In this document: piece after piece, positions 37,101 to 47,696 of the stretch
How positions within the stretch are numbered: position 1 is the stretch's first letter
Layout of the letters: each line of letters starts with the position of its first letter
Assembly (NCBI GenBank): GCA_012845835.1
Contig: JABAKD010000030.1
Location: forward strand, 8,116,805-8,180,804
Source of the DNA: Undaria pinnatifida
Taxonomy: Eukaryota; Sar; Phaeophyceae; Laminariales; Alariaceae
DNA: 64,000 bases
Direction: 5' to 3'
The notes under the pieces: model-generated
Told to the model about the DNA's origin: nothing
The model's database searches: none
The model's input: the letters and a program-made list of their open reading frames with translations, nothing else
Translations under genes and position numbers: made by a program

Positions 37101-40100
37101 GCCGTTGACCATCTTGCCGCATGATACGGACAGTGGTATAGTATATACTTGCCGTGAATAAGACTATCTTATTTTCACGAAGTTGGATTATCTTATTTTC
37201 ACGCCGTATCAAACGGGAAAGTATGTATCACAGTTGTATTATCACTCTGGACGGACATGTAAGGACCGTTTCGGTGTTGATGTTTTTTTGGCCACGATCC
37301 TTGCATTTCCGGAGAGGGTGGTATATTTCGTGCCCACTCCCTATGGTAACTCTCTAACCTCCCATACGATCCAGCTCTCTTGCTGCCTATCTTCACATAC
37401 CAAAACCGCTGCGGTTCGGCGGGCGAGTGTCTAGGTCATGGCCTATTGCCATCGATAGCGCATTCCCCTTCCGAGACTCGCACAGAAATCCGATATCGAC
37501 GGCGTATGAGTCACGCGCCGTGGTGGATGTCAAACAATGACTGGCTTTTGTATTGGTGTGTTCAGGCCATGCTCATCCCCAACGGTGTTGGAAGTGCCAC
37601 CAGGTGCATAAACTAATGCTATCGAAAGGGCGTTCCCGTCCAGGGCTCAGGGCTCGTACGGGGATGCGTTGTCGATGGCGATCCGTCATACCATCGTGTG
37701 CCTTGGATGATGTCAAACACCCTCTGGGGATGAAAAATTACCTTCGGCTTGCGTATTCGTACGATATGTCAAAAGTCACTCATCGTTAATAGCTTTGGAC
37801 GTTCTCCAAAGCACCTTACTCATCGGCATCGCATGTGGCGTCTTCTCGATGGTAATGAGTGGTGTCTTGCGGAGCGTGGAACACTGCTTGGTATTTAATG
37901 AAGATGATATGTTGACGCTCGCACGCGAAAGTCACTGCAGGGGCCTTGGGGTGAGGGTAGGTGGCAAGAGAGCTGGGAAGCGTGGGAGATCAGAAAGTGG
38001 AGGAGGGGGGCGAGCGGGCGGTGCATCGGTGGCATGTTCGTCGTGTGGGTGACGGCTGAAGATCCAAGCCGCCGAAGAGGATAATTCGTTTGGACCTTGT
38101 CATCGCCGTAACTTCACTGCTTTAACCCGTTCATTATCATCCCGAGCAGTTGGCTGGCCTTAGAAAGCTGCGGATGAATCCTTACTGTTACAGAAGCAAC
38201 ACAAATGACGCGACGTCTCGTACGGAACCATTTACGGTAGCGAGCCTGTGAAACATGCAGGTCGGTCCTTGCTTTTTAAACTCAAATGGTACATGATGCT
38301 TCGCACGCTTTAGTTTGGCGTTAGAATTCCTCATGCGGAGTCGTAGTGTGAACGTTGTTGTTGAAACTCAAATGGTACGTGATGCTTCGCACGCTTTAGT
38401 TTGGCGTTAGAATTCCTCATGCGGAGTCGCAGTGTGAACGTTGTTAAGCAACGGGGTAGATCGCCGCTTGTGGACGGTGTGGGTTTTAGGCGCGCTCACA
38501 TAGCGCCAGGTTGTGAGAAGGTTGATGATAGGATGAGTCTTGGCGGTGACGAAAAACTGGAACGGACTCGTAGAGTCTCTGACAAGCGCAAGCTGTATGA
38601 AGACTCAACCCTTGGCTGTCCGAGTCTAGACTCTCCACTATTAGCCGACTCTCCACTATTATCCGTGCTTGAAGCGACAATAATATCCGCGCGTGCATTG
38701 TATGATGTACCATGATGATAACATGATTAGCCGTGAACACGTGTGCCCACCTCACATACCTGATTAGGTGTGGGCGCGACTGTTTGTACCCCACGAACCT
38801 TTGGTAGACTTTCACAGGCTAGACACTGTATTTATTTTCATGTGCTTTCCGTTTTTTTCTTCTTGTGGGGGTGGGCGGGGGTGGTTTAAAAAATGTAATA
38901 CAACCTTGAAACCCCCAAACACCCTGTATTCGGTACAGTAGGCTGATCTGTGAAATTCTCTCACAGACTCGTGTGTCTACAAATACTTGATAGTAATACA
39001 TGATATATGTAGCTTTCACGTGGTGTATTTGGTGACCTTGTAAATGGGCAAAGCGCTGAAGCGGTTTCAGGGAGCGCTTGGGCGATGACGAAATGTAACG
39101 GACTAGAGTTTCTGAACCAGTGAAAGCTGTTTGAAGATACACCCTTGGCTGTCCGAGCCCTCGTGTATAGCACTCTTGTCTTCCCACAAGTGTTGGTATT
39201 ATACTAGTTGAATATCACTTTTGATCAAACTATAATAGGATTTATGGGAACGGAGAAAGGAACACGGCGATGACGAAGTAGAGTAAACGGACTAGAGTTT
39301 CAGATCAGCCTCGCTGTTTGAAGACAACGTGCTTTATGTCCGAGCCCCCTTTGACAATGCTCTCTCCTACCGAGCTCACAGCTTCTTTGGCCTCAGTACT
39401 CTACCTCCGGCCACTGTGCTACCAGGCATCAGATACGACTCCTGGTTGACGAATTATCTATTTTTAGCGCTGTTTATTAGTATATTTTTTCGTATTTGCT
39501 TGAGGGGGGTGTTGAAGGAACTCGGCCATGACGAAGTAAAGTAAACGGACTAGAGTTTCAGACCAGCCTCGCTGTTTGAAGACAACGTGCTTTTTGTCCG
39601 AGCCCCTTGGTTCCTTCTGCCCCTCTCCAACTTTCCTTGGTGATAAATTCGCCGTCCACGCATCTGACTTTGCGGGTGCACCCTGCTCTTACGGATAATC
39701 GCGGCTGCCCGGCATGTTCATCGCGCCGTACAGACGATGGGTTTGGGGGAGGGAGAGGGGCGGCTATGACGAGCAAAGTAAACGGACTAGAGTTTCAGAT
39801 CAGCCTCGGCTGTTTGAAGACAACACGCTTTTTGTCCGAGCCCATTTGTTCTTACTCCCATTAATCCTCTTCCTGGCTTTAAAGCTTCCGGCCTCGCTCC
39901 TTTACACCAATCAGACGACTTGCGTAAACACGTGAACACAGGAACCCTCCTTTGTAGTATTATGTTTGGCTTCGTGTTGGGTTGGGGTGGAGGAACACGC
40001 AATGACGAAGTAAAGTAAACGGACTAGAGTTTCAGATCAGCCTCGGCTGTTTGAAGACAACGCGCTTTTTGTCCGAGCCTCTTGTTCCTCCTCCCATCCT

Positions 40101-43100
40101 ACTTCTTCCTAACTTGATAGCTTCCGGCATCTCTGCTCCACCACAAGTAATAGTAGGCTTGGGGTGGGTATAGGAACACTTATTTTTATACTTGGTAATA
40201 TTAATAGTATTATTCTTCACTTCGGGATGGGTTGGAGGAACTCGGCGATGACGAAGTAAAGTAAACGGACTAGAGTTTCAGACCAGCCTCGGCTGTTTGA
40301 AGACAGCGTGCTTGTTGTCCGAGCCTGTTAGTTGTTCCTATTGCCCCCCCCCCCCTCCCCCCCGCCACACCTTGTTCGGGTGACAACGGTATATGTTTGC
40401 CGCCTCGAAACTCCAGCTGTATTTGCCCTGCTCAACAGTACGCAATCCCCGCTGCACGAAGTATGAACGTCGACCGCTCCATTGATCGAACTCACGGCTG
40501 ACGTACATGTGATGCTCAGCAGGATACTGGCAATCCCCACTGCACGAAATATGAGTACTGACCACTCTATTGGCCAAACTCATATGTGTCGTATTTGAAA
40601 TACATTCATAGAACACTCTTTTATATTTAACAAGTGTGTATCATGAGCCGCCCGCGTCAAGTTAATGGAAGGTTGAGTTCAAGATCGCGCTCCGTGCAGA
40701 CAGGCGACCGATGGGGGGCAGGGTGGGCGGAAAGGCGGCTATGACGAAGTAAAGTAAAACGGACTAGAGTTTCAGACCAGCCTCGGCTGTTTGAAGACAA
40801 CGCTCTTGTGGTCCGAGCGTCTTGCTCCTACCTCCCATTCATCCTCTTCCTGACATGAAAGCTTCAGGCCTCGCTGCTTTACACCAATCAGACGACTCGC
40901 GTGAACACAAGAACGCAGGAACCCTCCTTTCTAGTTTTTCTTGCGCTTCGGGTTGGGTTGGAGTTGGAGTTGAGGAACTCGCAATGACGAAGTAAAGTAA
41001 ACGGACTAGAGTTTCAGATCAGCCTCGGCTGTTTGAAGACAACGCGCTTTTTGTCCCGAGCCTCTTGTTCCTCCTCCCATCCCACCTCTTCCTGACCTGA
41101 AGATTTCCTGCCTCGCTGCTTCACCAATAATTAATAGACTTGGGGTGAGTATTGGAACCCTTCTTTGTATGCTTGGTAATAGTACTATTATTCACTTTGT
41201 GATGGGTTGGAGGAACTCGGCGATGACGAAGTAAAGTAAACGGACTAGAGTTTCAGACCAGCCTCGGCTGTGTGAAGACAACGCGCTTTTAGTCCGAGCC
41301 CTTCTGTTCCTCCTTCAATAGCGCCTCTTGTCGACAACCTTGTTATCGCCTCACTGTCCCCACCCCCCAAGCGCTCCAGGCCCCCGCCACCAATGTGTCA
41401 CGTGACATTACTCTGGGGGCTTTTTTGGTCGGTAAATACTTGCGATCACCGGCCGCTACGCATCCCCCCCCTCCCCTCTCCACATGGCATGTATCTACCA
41501 AGTATCTGGTTTCGTGTCCACTTGTGAAGATATTTCATAGTTCGATAAGGTTGTCTGGCTGCTGAACGCTACATTGGCATGTGTCTCCTCCTACCCCCTG
41601 TCCCTGCCTCTACTCTACCAAAACCCGGTGGTGTTACGACTGTCCTTGTTTTTTTTTCGCCTCGCAGAACAAGGGCATGCGTTTCGTGAAGAATGTCGGC
41701 CTTGGGTTCAAGACGCCCAAGCTCGCGAAGGAAGGCAACTACGTCGACAAGAAGTGCCCCTTCACCGGCGACGTGTCCATCCGTGGCCGCATCCTTAAGG
41801 CGAGAACAAAATCCCCCCCCCCCCCCCACCGTCCCCTTTTCCCTAAACCGGACATGCGCGTACTAAATGCAAAAATTCATGTTACATACTGATTCGGCTT
41901 AACCCCTTCCCCATGGCGCCCACGTGTTGTGGACAAACTACTTGAATTTTAATTGGGTTATATTTACAGGATAAGGGTTCAAGCCGTTTTTCGCAAGTAG
42001 ATCGCCTGGGACATTCGCGGAGTGGTTGAATCAAGGCGGTGTACGTGTAATCGTACATGAGTATTCGTACCGACTACAGTTTGGTTTTGAGGTTTGTTGT
42101 CTGCATTGTCAGGTTCCTTGCCCGTGCGTAAGCATTGACCCTGCGTATCCTCCCATCTCGTTTCGCGTTCACATTCTTCTGTTATTCCTTGCCGTTGCGT
42201 ATACATTGACCCTGCGTATCCTCCCCTCTCGTTTCACGTTCACATTCTTCTGTGATTTTGTTTCCAGGGTCTTGTTATCTCCGCCGGCAAGATGACTAAC
42301 ACCATCGTCATCCGCCGTGATTACCTTCACTACATCTCCAAGTACCGCCGGTGAGACATGCGCTTCTCTGATCGAACCGCGTAGCAAATTGAACTATCGA
42401 TGTTTCCCGTTGTCTTGTAACACCTCACTCGCTATTGTCGTGTCCTACCAGCAATCCCTCTTTGTCAGAGTGTCTCTGTGTGCTTTGAAATAAAAGGTTC
42501 GAGACACGCTGTTGTTGTACCTTTTGCGTGAATGCCGTGTTGCTTCCCGCGATTGTTGTGTTGAGGAATCGAAGGTTTGATAATTGTTCACTCGTCGTCG
42601 TTGTAACTTACGCCAACCCCTTCGTGCTCCTGTGTGTTTTGGAATCGAAGGTTCGAGAAACGCCACAAGAACATGACGGTGCACTGCGCGCCCTGCTGGG
42701 AGAACGTAAAGGAGGGAGACATCGTGACCATCGGACAGTGCCGGCCCCTGTCCAAGACGGTACGCTTCAACGTCCTCGAGCACGAGGCGTGCATCAACAC
42801 GGTGAGGCTACGCGCGGGATTGATCACCCGTCTGTTTCCCGCTATTTGCCGATTGTTGCATGCCAGGTGTACCAGGTTCTGTCGAAAAGTGTAAAACTCG
42901 GTTCCGTGAGGCTCGAAAGGTCGCCCATTGGTTCCTTTTCGGCTGCTATCATGCGCACGTTTTAGCAACAAGTAGCTGGAATGAATTTTCGGACGGGATA
43001 ATGTTTGCGCTACTGCAGGGAAAAAAAAAGGTGAAGGTGGGGTTATAGAGGTGCGCGCGATGTCGGCGCTATCAATTCGTACGGTGTGAGGTTGCTCAGA

Positions 43101-43228
43101 TTGGAAAGGTGCATTACTTGAACCCTTGGCTACAACAAATTCCTCTTTTCAACCCTTGCCTTTTTTTGTCGCCTGTTGTTCCATGCGCGCAGGCTGTGTC
43201 GGTGCGCAAGCAGTTCCGTATGTTCTGA
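34195..43228 (+). CDS. RPS11: Small-subunit ribosomal protein S11 (uS17)
   Basis: Six exons: 34195-34227, 35287-35361, 41668-41799, 42268-42350, 42651-42801 and 43193-43228. They total 510 bases and encode 169 residues, in phase throughout. The start is CACCATGG. The eukaryotic S11/uS17 hallmarks are all present: [95 protein letters not shown] and a basic KQFRMF end. The protein binds 18S rRNA early in 40S assembly. Intron 2 is 6306 bases, far longer than the others (300-1059), and holds an array of box C/D snoRNA-like elements. Intron 3 has a GC rather than GT donor (AAG/GCGAGA at 41799/41800). The exon 5 acceptor (ATCGAAG/GTTCGAG) has two look-alikes upstream. Confidence 0.97.
34318..34363 (+). 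repeat. 23-base tandem duplication in RPS11 intron 1
   Basis: GACGCTATGATATAGTCGGAGA occurs twice in a row. Confidence 0.9.
36843..36925 (+). ncRNA. Box C/D snoRNA-like element, copy 1 (diverged, two guides)
   Basis: C-like CTGACGA 36843-36849, D' CTGA 36881-36884, C' CTGAAGA 36899-36905, D CCGA 36922-36925. The sequence before D (CCCTTGGCTGT) is complementary to LSU rRNA ACAGCCAAGGG. The sequence before D' (TTAGAGTC) keeps about 8 pairs with GACUCUAG, including a wobble. The oldest-looking copy; lies in RPS11 intron 2, sense strand. Confidence 0.55.
38278..38445 (+). repeat. 86-base tandem duplication in RPS11 intron 2
   Basis: Units start AAACTCAAATGGTAC at 38278 and 38364 and differ at about two positions. 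They precede snoRNA-like copy 2. Confidence 0.9.
38546..38623 (+). ncRNA. Box C/D snoRNA-like element, copy 2 (diverged, two guides)
   Basis: C GTGACGA 38546-38552, D' CTGA 38579-38582, C' ATGAAGA 38597-38603, D CCGA 38620-38623. The D guide CCCTTGGCTGT is intact. The D' guide TAGAGTC pairs with GACUCUA. GAGTC and GACTC flank the D'/C' region and can pair. Confidence 0.65.
39085..39156 (+). ncRNA. Box C/D snoRNA-like element, copy 3 (two full guides)
   Basis: C ATGACGA 39085-39091, D' CTGA 39112-39115, C' TTGAAGA 39131-39137, D CCGA 39153-39156. Box spacings of 20, 15 and 15 bases are typical of the class. Both guides are complete: CGGACTAGAGT before D' and CCCTTGGCTGT before D. This is the copy that best fits a functional dual-guide snoRNA. 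Confidence 0.78.
39270..39343 (+). ncRNA. Box C/D snoRNA-like element, copy 4
   Basis: C ATGACGA 39270-39276, D'-like CAGA 39301-39304, C' TTGAAGA 39318-39324, D CCGA 39340-39343. CGGACTAGAGT guide intact; the D guide is replaced by a CGTGCTTTATGT-type sequence. Confidence 0.72.
39528..39601 (+). ncRNA. Box C/D snoRNA-like element, copy 5
   Basis: C ATGACGA 39528-39534, CAGA 39559-39562, C' TTGAAGA 39576-39582, D CCGA 39598-39601. CTCGG before the C box can pair with CCGAG at the 3' end. Confidence 0.72.
39766..39839 (+). ncRNA. Box C/D snoRNA-like element, copy 6
   Basis: C ATGACGA 39766-39772, CAGA 39796-39799, C' TTGAAGA 39814-39820, D CCGA 39836-39839. Flanks GGC and GCC form a short terminal stem. 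Confidence 0.72.
40002..40076 (+). ncRNA. Box C/D snoRNA-like element, copy 7
   Basis: C ATGACGA 40002-40008, CAGA 40033-40036, C' TTGAAGA 40051-40057, D CCGA 40073-40076. First member of a two-copy block that is repeated as copies 10 and 11. Confidence 0.72.
40248..40322 (+). ncRNA. Box C/D snoRNA-like element, copy 8
   Basis: C ATGACGA 40248-40254, CAGA 40279-40282, C' TTGAAGA 40297-40303, D CCGA 40319-40322. CTCGG/CCGAG ends can pair. Confidence 0.72.
40741..40816 (+). ncRNA. Box C/D snoRNA-like element, copy 9
   Basis: C ATGACGA 40741-40747, CAGA 40773-40776, C' TTGAAGA 40791-40797, D CCGA 40813-40816. One extra A lies in the guide-proximal A tract. Confidence 0.72.
40984..41059 (+). 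ncRNA. Box C/D snoRNA-like element, copy 10
   Basis: C ATGACGA 40984-40990, CAGA 41015-41018, C' TTGAAGA 41033-41039, D CCGA 41056-41059, with one extra C before it. Confidence 0.72.
41223..41296 (+). ncRNA. Box C/D snoRNA-like element, copy 11
   Basis: C ATGACGA 41223-41229, CAGA 41254-41257, C' GTGAAGA 41272-41278 (closer to the RUGAUGA consensus than the other copies), D CCGA 41293-41296. Last copy, 371 bases before RPS11 exon 3. Confidence 0.72.
42114..42255 (+). repeat. 71-base tandem duplication next to the intron 3 acceptor
   Basis: Two units start TTCCTTGCC at 42114 and 42185 and share CATTGACCCTGCGTATCCTC and TTCACATTCTTCTGT. The second ends just before the TTTCCAG acceptor of RPS11 exon 4, so branch-point and pyrimidine-tract signals are duplicated. 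Confidence 0.85.
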
Positions 43229-45330
43229 GCAAACCGCTTTCGAGAGGTTTTATGGGTCGAAGCCGCACACGGGAGGGAGGGAGGAAGCTTAGCCTGGCCG
43301 AGTGCAACAAACCTCGCGCTGTTGATTCTGGGTTACCTGAAAGTTAACTCGCGAGCCCGTGTCGCGGCTGCTTCGTCGTAGTTGCGCACGGTGCTGCTTG
43401 CTGATTGGTGAAGCCTCTTGTGTCCATCGTGCAGCAATTACTTTTGTCCTGGGGGCGAAAGGGGTAGACCACATAATAAGAACATGACTGCCCTGTCAAA
43501 AATCGAAAAGGAGATATTTGCCCGATATTTCGAAGAGGTGTGCGAGACGGGTCGAGTCCTACAGCATCTGGCATGTGTTTGTGCTGTTTGGTTACACCAC
43601 AACTCTGGATCGATGGTGATCATCATGCCAGCGTGTTCGTACGAAGAAACGTGTGCCATGTATCGAAACGCCGCCATAGCGATATGCCACGGCTGCACAC
43701 ACACCACAGCAATATGCCTCGCGATTTTATAAAGCGCCACACAATGAAGGCTCCGTCGTCGGGATAAGCAGCACACAACTAAAAGTCGTTGTTGGTCCGA
43801 TACAAACCCCTAAACGACGTACTCACTTTCACAATATCCTCTGTATCAGGAAATGGACCACGTTACGACAATCAATAGTCACAGAAATCCGAACTGCGCG
43901 CATAGAAGTAGCCCTCCAGCACGAGCAGTTATCGAAAACGTGGTACTGCTGACGCGGAAAATCTTCTCTCTCGGTGTGCCCACTACTATCATGCAGTATA
44001 ACGTTTTTTCGGCCCATCGGAGTGCTCATCTCCTTCATTGCTGAACACGGCGAAGTGGGTTTTGTATGTGGCTACGTACGTGTAATGTCTAGGCCGTGAA
44101 ATAATCGTGTCTTTCTGGGGGCGTCCACATATCTCGACTGCTAGATTCGGGCGTGCGTAACTATCGTGTTGATACGTGAAGCAACGGATCCACAATAACT
44201 AACGCCCACCATATTTGTCGTCAACGCTACACGAAATAAACGTGAAGGATACGTTGAGCCTTGGACGCGTGTCCCACCAACTGTCCGATGTCTGTTGGGC
44301 TGACTGGGAGACTACGCTTTTATTTTGTGCGGTATCACACAACGTGCAGCTCTTGAGATTCTCGATCGAAACTTGTTTCAAGTCTTGTGGGGGCTTATAG
44401 TCTTGTGCATAAACGACCGAAAACACGACAAGTTCGATTTCAAGCGTCCAGGAAGAGCGTGGAGCAGTGGCACGAGTATCAGCATGCCGCACGCGTGTCG
44501 ACCAGAGTGTCGACCAGCTCCTTACGATGTGCAGTTCGGACACGTCTCCCCTAGGCCTGCTATGTGTGGTCGATACTGAAATCGTCAGTATTTTTACAGC
44601 TTTTCCTTCGCAAGTCTGTAACAGGGGCTTTTCATAAATAGCAAGTAGCCCCTCTTGCGCCGAGCACACGCCATAAACAGTGCGTCAGCCGTGAGATGCG
44701 GGGGACAAAGTCTCAACTTGCATGACTGAGTGCGACTGCTTCAGTCACCAAAGCGTCGTGCGGCGTCGGCGGCGGATGCCCCCTTTGAGATTTCAGAGGC
44801 AGAACACATCGAAAACAAACGGCGATTACGGCATCGTCAGACCACACCAAGCAGCCCGGGCTGCTGGGGTAGGAGACTCGTCAAAAGTACAGCATACAGC
44901 ATAGTAAGGAGTTGTACGATCCCGGCGCAGCATGATGATACTATTACGCATTGCTACGCGCTCTCGGCAGAAGGTTGATATTACCGCAGTCTGTTTAGGT
45001 CGATTTTGGCCGCTAATATTCCTGGGGCCGAAAAATGTTACTAGTTAATCGGCCAGCGAGAGGCCTGGGAGACCGGTCGGGTCAGCAACGCCACCCCTCA
45101 CCACAGCAACAGCAATAAAACTACCAACACTTTCGCGGCGCGTGTGCTCGTGCAGTATTAGCAGGGAATCAGAGCGCGTGATACACGGCTCTCCTTGGGC
45201 TGGGTAGATAAAGACACGTGCCCGCAGTTTTCCGATTGCTCCATTTCTTCGGTAGTAAGTACATGATGTTTTACCACATCATTAGCGTTGTAGGCGTTAC
45301 AACTTCACAACGGCGTGTGGCCGAGTGACG
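43229..45330. other. Intergenic between convergent RPS11 and cupin genes
   Basis: Both 3' flanks. Open frames up to 156 codons were inspected; none has a recognisable motif or matched splice sites. Confidence 0.5.
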
Positions 45331-46744
45331 TCACAAGCTGAAGTCGTCTGGAACAATCACGAACAGCGACCTTCGCCGCTTTCCGTTCACAGCGCGCGAC
45401 CGGTGGCCCTGACAAAACCAATACAAGGAGACGGGGGGGGGTACAGCAAAGGGGCACATGCGTGAGAGTGGTGAGGAGGTACACTCGCGCGCGCGAAGCA
45501 TCGGCGGCACCAGGCGGCGTGCAGTATTTCGTGGGATGGGCCCCAGTATGTCGTGACGCGGGGCGAATAGTCAACAGCAGAGACAAGTCATAACGAAACA
45601 TCGGGGCAAAGACGTATACCCGCTACACCCTTCATGGTACCAGGAATTGTACGAAAAAATGGCTTCGTCTGACGTTATTATCTTGACTTCTTGTCTGATT
45701 CATACACTTCAGAACTACGCCAAACTTGTAGGGGACGAACCACTTGGAAATAGTGTGGGTTGGTTTCTTCGGCAGCAAAAATGTTATAAATGCACAAGAA
45801 TTATCTGGAAAAATGCCATGTCATACTTCGAAGTGTTGCATCTGTTACCTTTCCCCAGGTGTCCTCGACAAACATCACGGTCCCAGCGGGGAAAATTCTC
45901 CGCGTGCCGTCCGTGACCTCGATTTCTACCCCCGCGTCCAAGCTGACAATAAACTGCTTCGCGGGAGCCGTATGAAAGTCGAAGTCGTAATTTCCTGGCG
46001 TTTCCCGAAACTTTACACCTTGATTGTGGAAATACCCGAACGCGAACGGAGAAGAGAACCGAAACCTCAATCATCAGGAATTATTCGTCAACGTCAAGAA
46101 TGGCTAAACAAATGGAGGGCGTCGAAAATACCAAAAACTGGACTTAGATGATAGGAATACTTCACTCACTACTTACTGTCTGCATCTCTACTACCTGCTA
46201 TATTACGTAAAAATGACATACACTCTACACAACACTGAGAGCACCTCGAGCGCTCTACTCTAGCCTACAGCTGTTGATTTCAATACAAGGCTGCAAGCAG
46301 TCGCGTACTCCACCATAGACAATGCAAGCACCACAAAAATACAGAAACGGAACGGAACCTACTATTTTGGCACGTCATATTACTTATTTGGCCTGCTTCC
46401 TGTCTTCGTCTCTCACCGGTGCTGGGTATCAGCTCCGACAGCGCCCCGATCCCCGCCCCCGGCCCCAAAGCCACGGTCATATCGGTAAAGTAGCTGTTAC
46501 CATCCGCGTCCACAGAAATGCAGGGTAGCGACCAGGACTCCGAGCAGCAGCCGGCGCTGGAACTCCCTGGGAGGGATTCCCCTTCCCCGTCACATGACGC
46601 GCCCATTACCGCAGCGGGGGCGATGGGGGGAGGTTTTGTGGGGAGCACGGAGGCGCCGGGCGGGGGGGGGGTCTCGCCGTTATGTGAAAGCTCGAGGGCC
46701 TCCAGGGTCGCCTGGAGCCTCAGAAACGCGTGGATGCTTTTCAT
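45331..46744 (-). CDS. Cupin-domain protein
   Basis: Three minus-strand exons, 46417-46744, 45849-46018 and 45331-45408, join in phase (576 bases, 191 residues). A single small cupin barrel lies in the C-terminal two thirds. YDFDFHTAPAKQFIVSL corresponds to cupin motif 1 with a His. GTRRIFPAGTVMFVEDTWGK joined to GHRSR corresponds to motif 2 (PxG...GH) with the second His. The pattern matches small cupins annotated only as cupin domain proteins in plants, algae and bacteria; the substrate is unknown and the motif 1 metal ligands are reduced. The N-terminal ~60 residues are Pro/Ala-rich and unrelated to the fold. The ATG at 46744 is the first in frame; GGTCAG just upstream could instead be an acceptor of an earlier exon. 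Confidence 0.86.
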
Positions 46745-47696
46745 CTGACCAGGGCGGATGCATGGGAGGCGGGGGGGGGCGGGGGGGAAGGAAGGGGGAA
46801 AGTGTGCCTCAGCTGCTGCAGCTATTAATAACTTCTTTGGTTATGCCTGTAAGGTGATGCAAACAGGCGTCCGGGTGGGAACTCTGAAAGATCAGAGAAC
46901 TGCCGAGGGTGGACTCTTTTTTTTAATGTATACAAGGGCTCCGCATAGGTGCCGGCATTCGACGGCACCCATGCTTCGGGTAGGGCAGGGCAGCACTTCG
47001 AATTGTTCGATTCTATACTTGGTAGAGTAAAAAAAGTCACCACATACAATCATAGTCTGCACGTACAGTATGTAAGGTAATGCCAAGAGTTCGACATAGA
47101 CTAACAATCATAATAACAATATATTATTAATAGCTACTTTTTTTTTATTTTTTTTTATTTTATCCTCCGGCGGATCTACCGTTTTTTAAGTGAATCCGAT
47201 TCCGAGCTTTATTCATTATATTTAGATCGGATAAATCCGAGCACACGCCGACTGACCCTTTAGTCTGGCGACGAAACGTGTCGAGTGCGTTTCTTACGAT
47301 ATTTTAACTCAATCAAGCATCCGGGGCCAGTAAGGTGACTGACCATGCCCGCTGCGTGTTCCCTTCGTAGCCACTGTGAGGCGCGCACTGAGCCAGCTTC
47401 TGAAATATACAATGCATAATATAATAGTATCATCTTGATCCGAGCCTCCCAGATCGACTGTCTGTGTGCTGTCTGATCGTGGAGAGACGTGCTGACGTTG
47501 TTTCAGGCGCGAAACACGGTGGTATGGCTGCCTTCGTCATTCAACTCCTCGAAAGCTATTGCAATGCTGCTGCTTGTTGCTAGCTGTGTAGATCGCTCAC
47601 TTCTTGTAAATACAGTACGCGACTAAAGCGCTTACGATTTTGACAGCTAAGAATTTCAGACTCGAGTTTTATTAAACGAAAATAAAAACATATCAT
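46745..47696. other. Intergenic with dispersed repeat fragment
   Basis: 46940-47020 is the reverse-strand copy of the 21290-21400 segment, and the TTTTATCCTCCGGCGGAT motif lies near 47160. No gene was recognised. Confidence 0.5.

Noticed and set aside
36843-41296. Hammerhead ribozyme reading of the repeated element
   Set aside because: Neither strand has the CUGANGA...GAAA core with a cleavage triplet; the box C/D reading explains the invariant positions and the rRNA complementarity.
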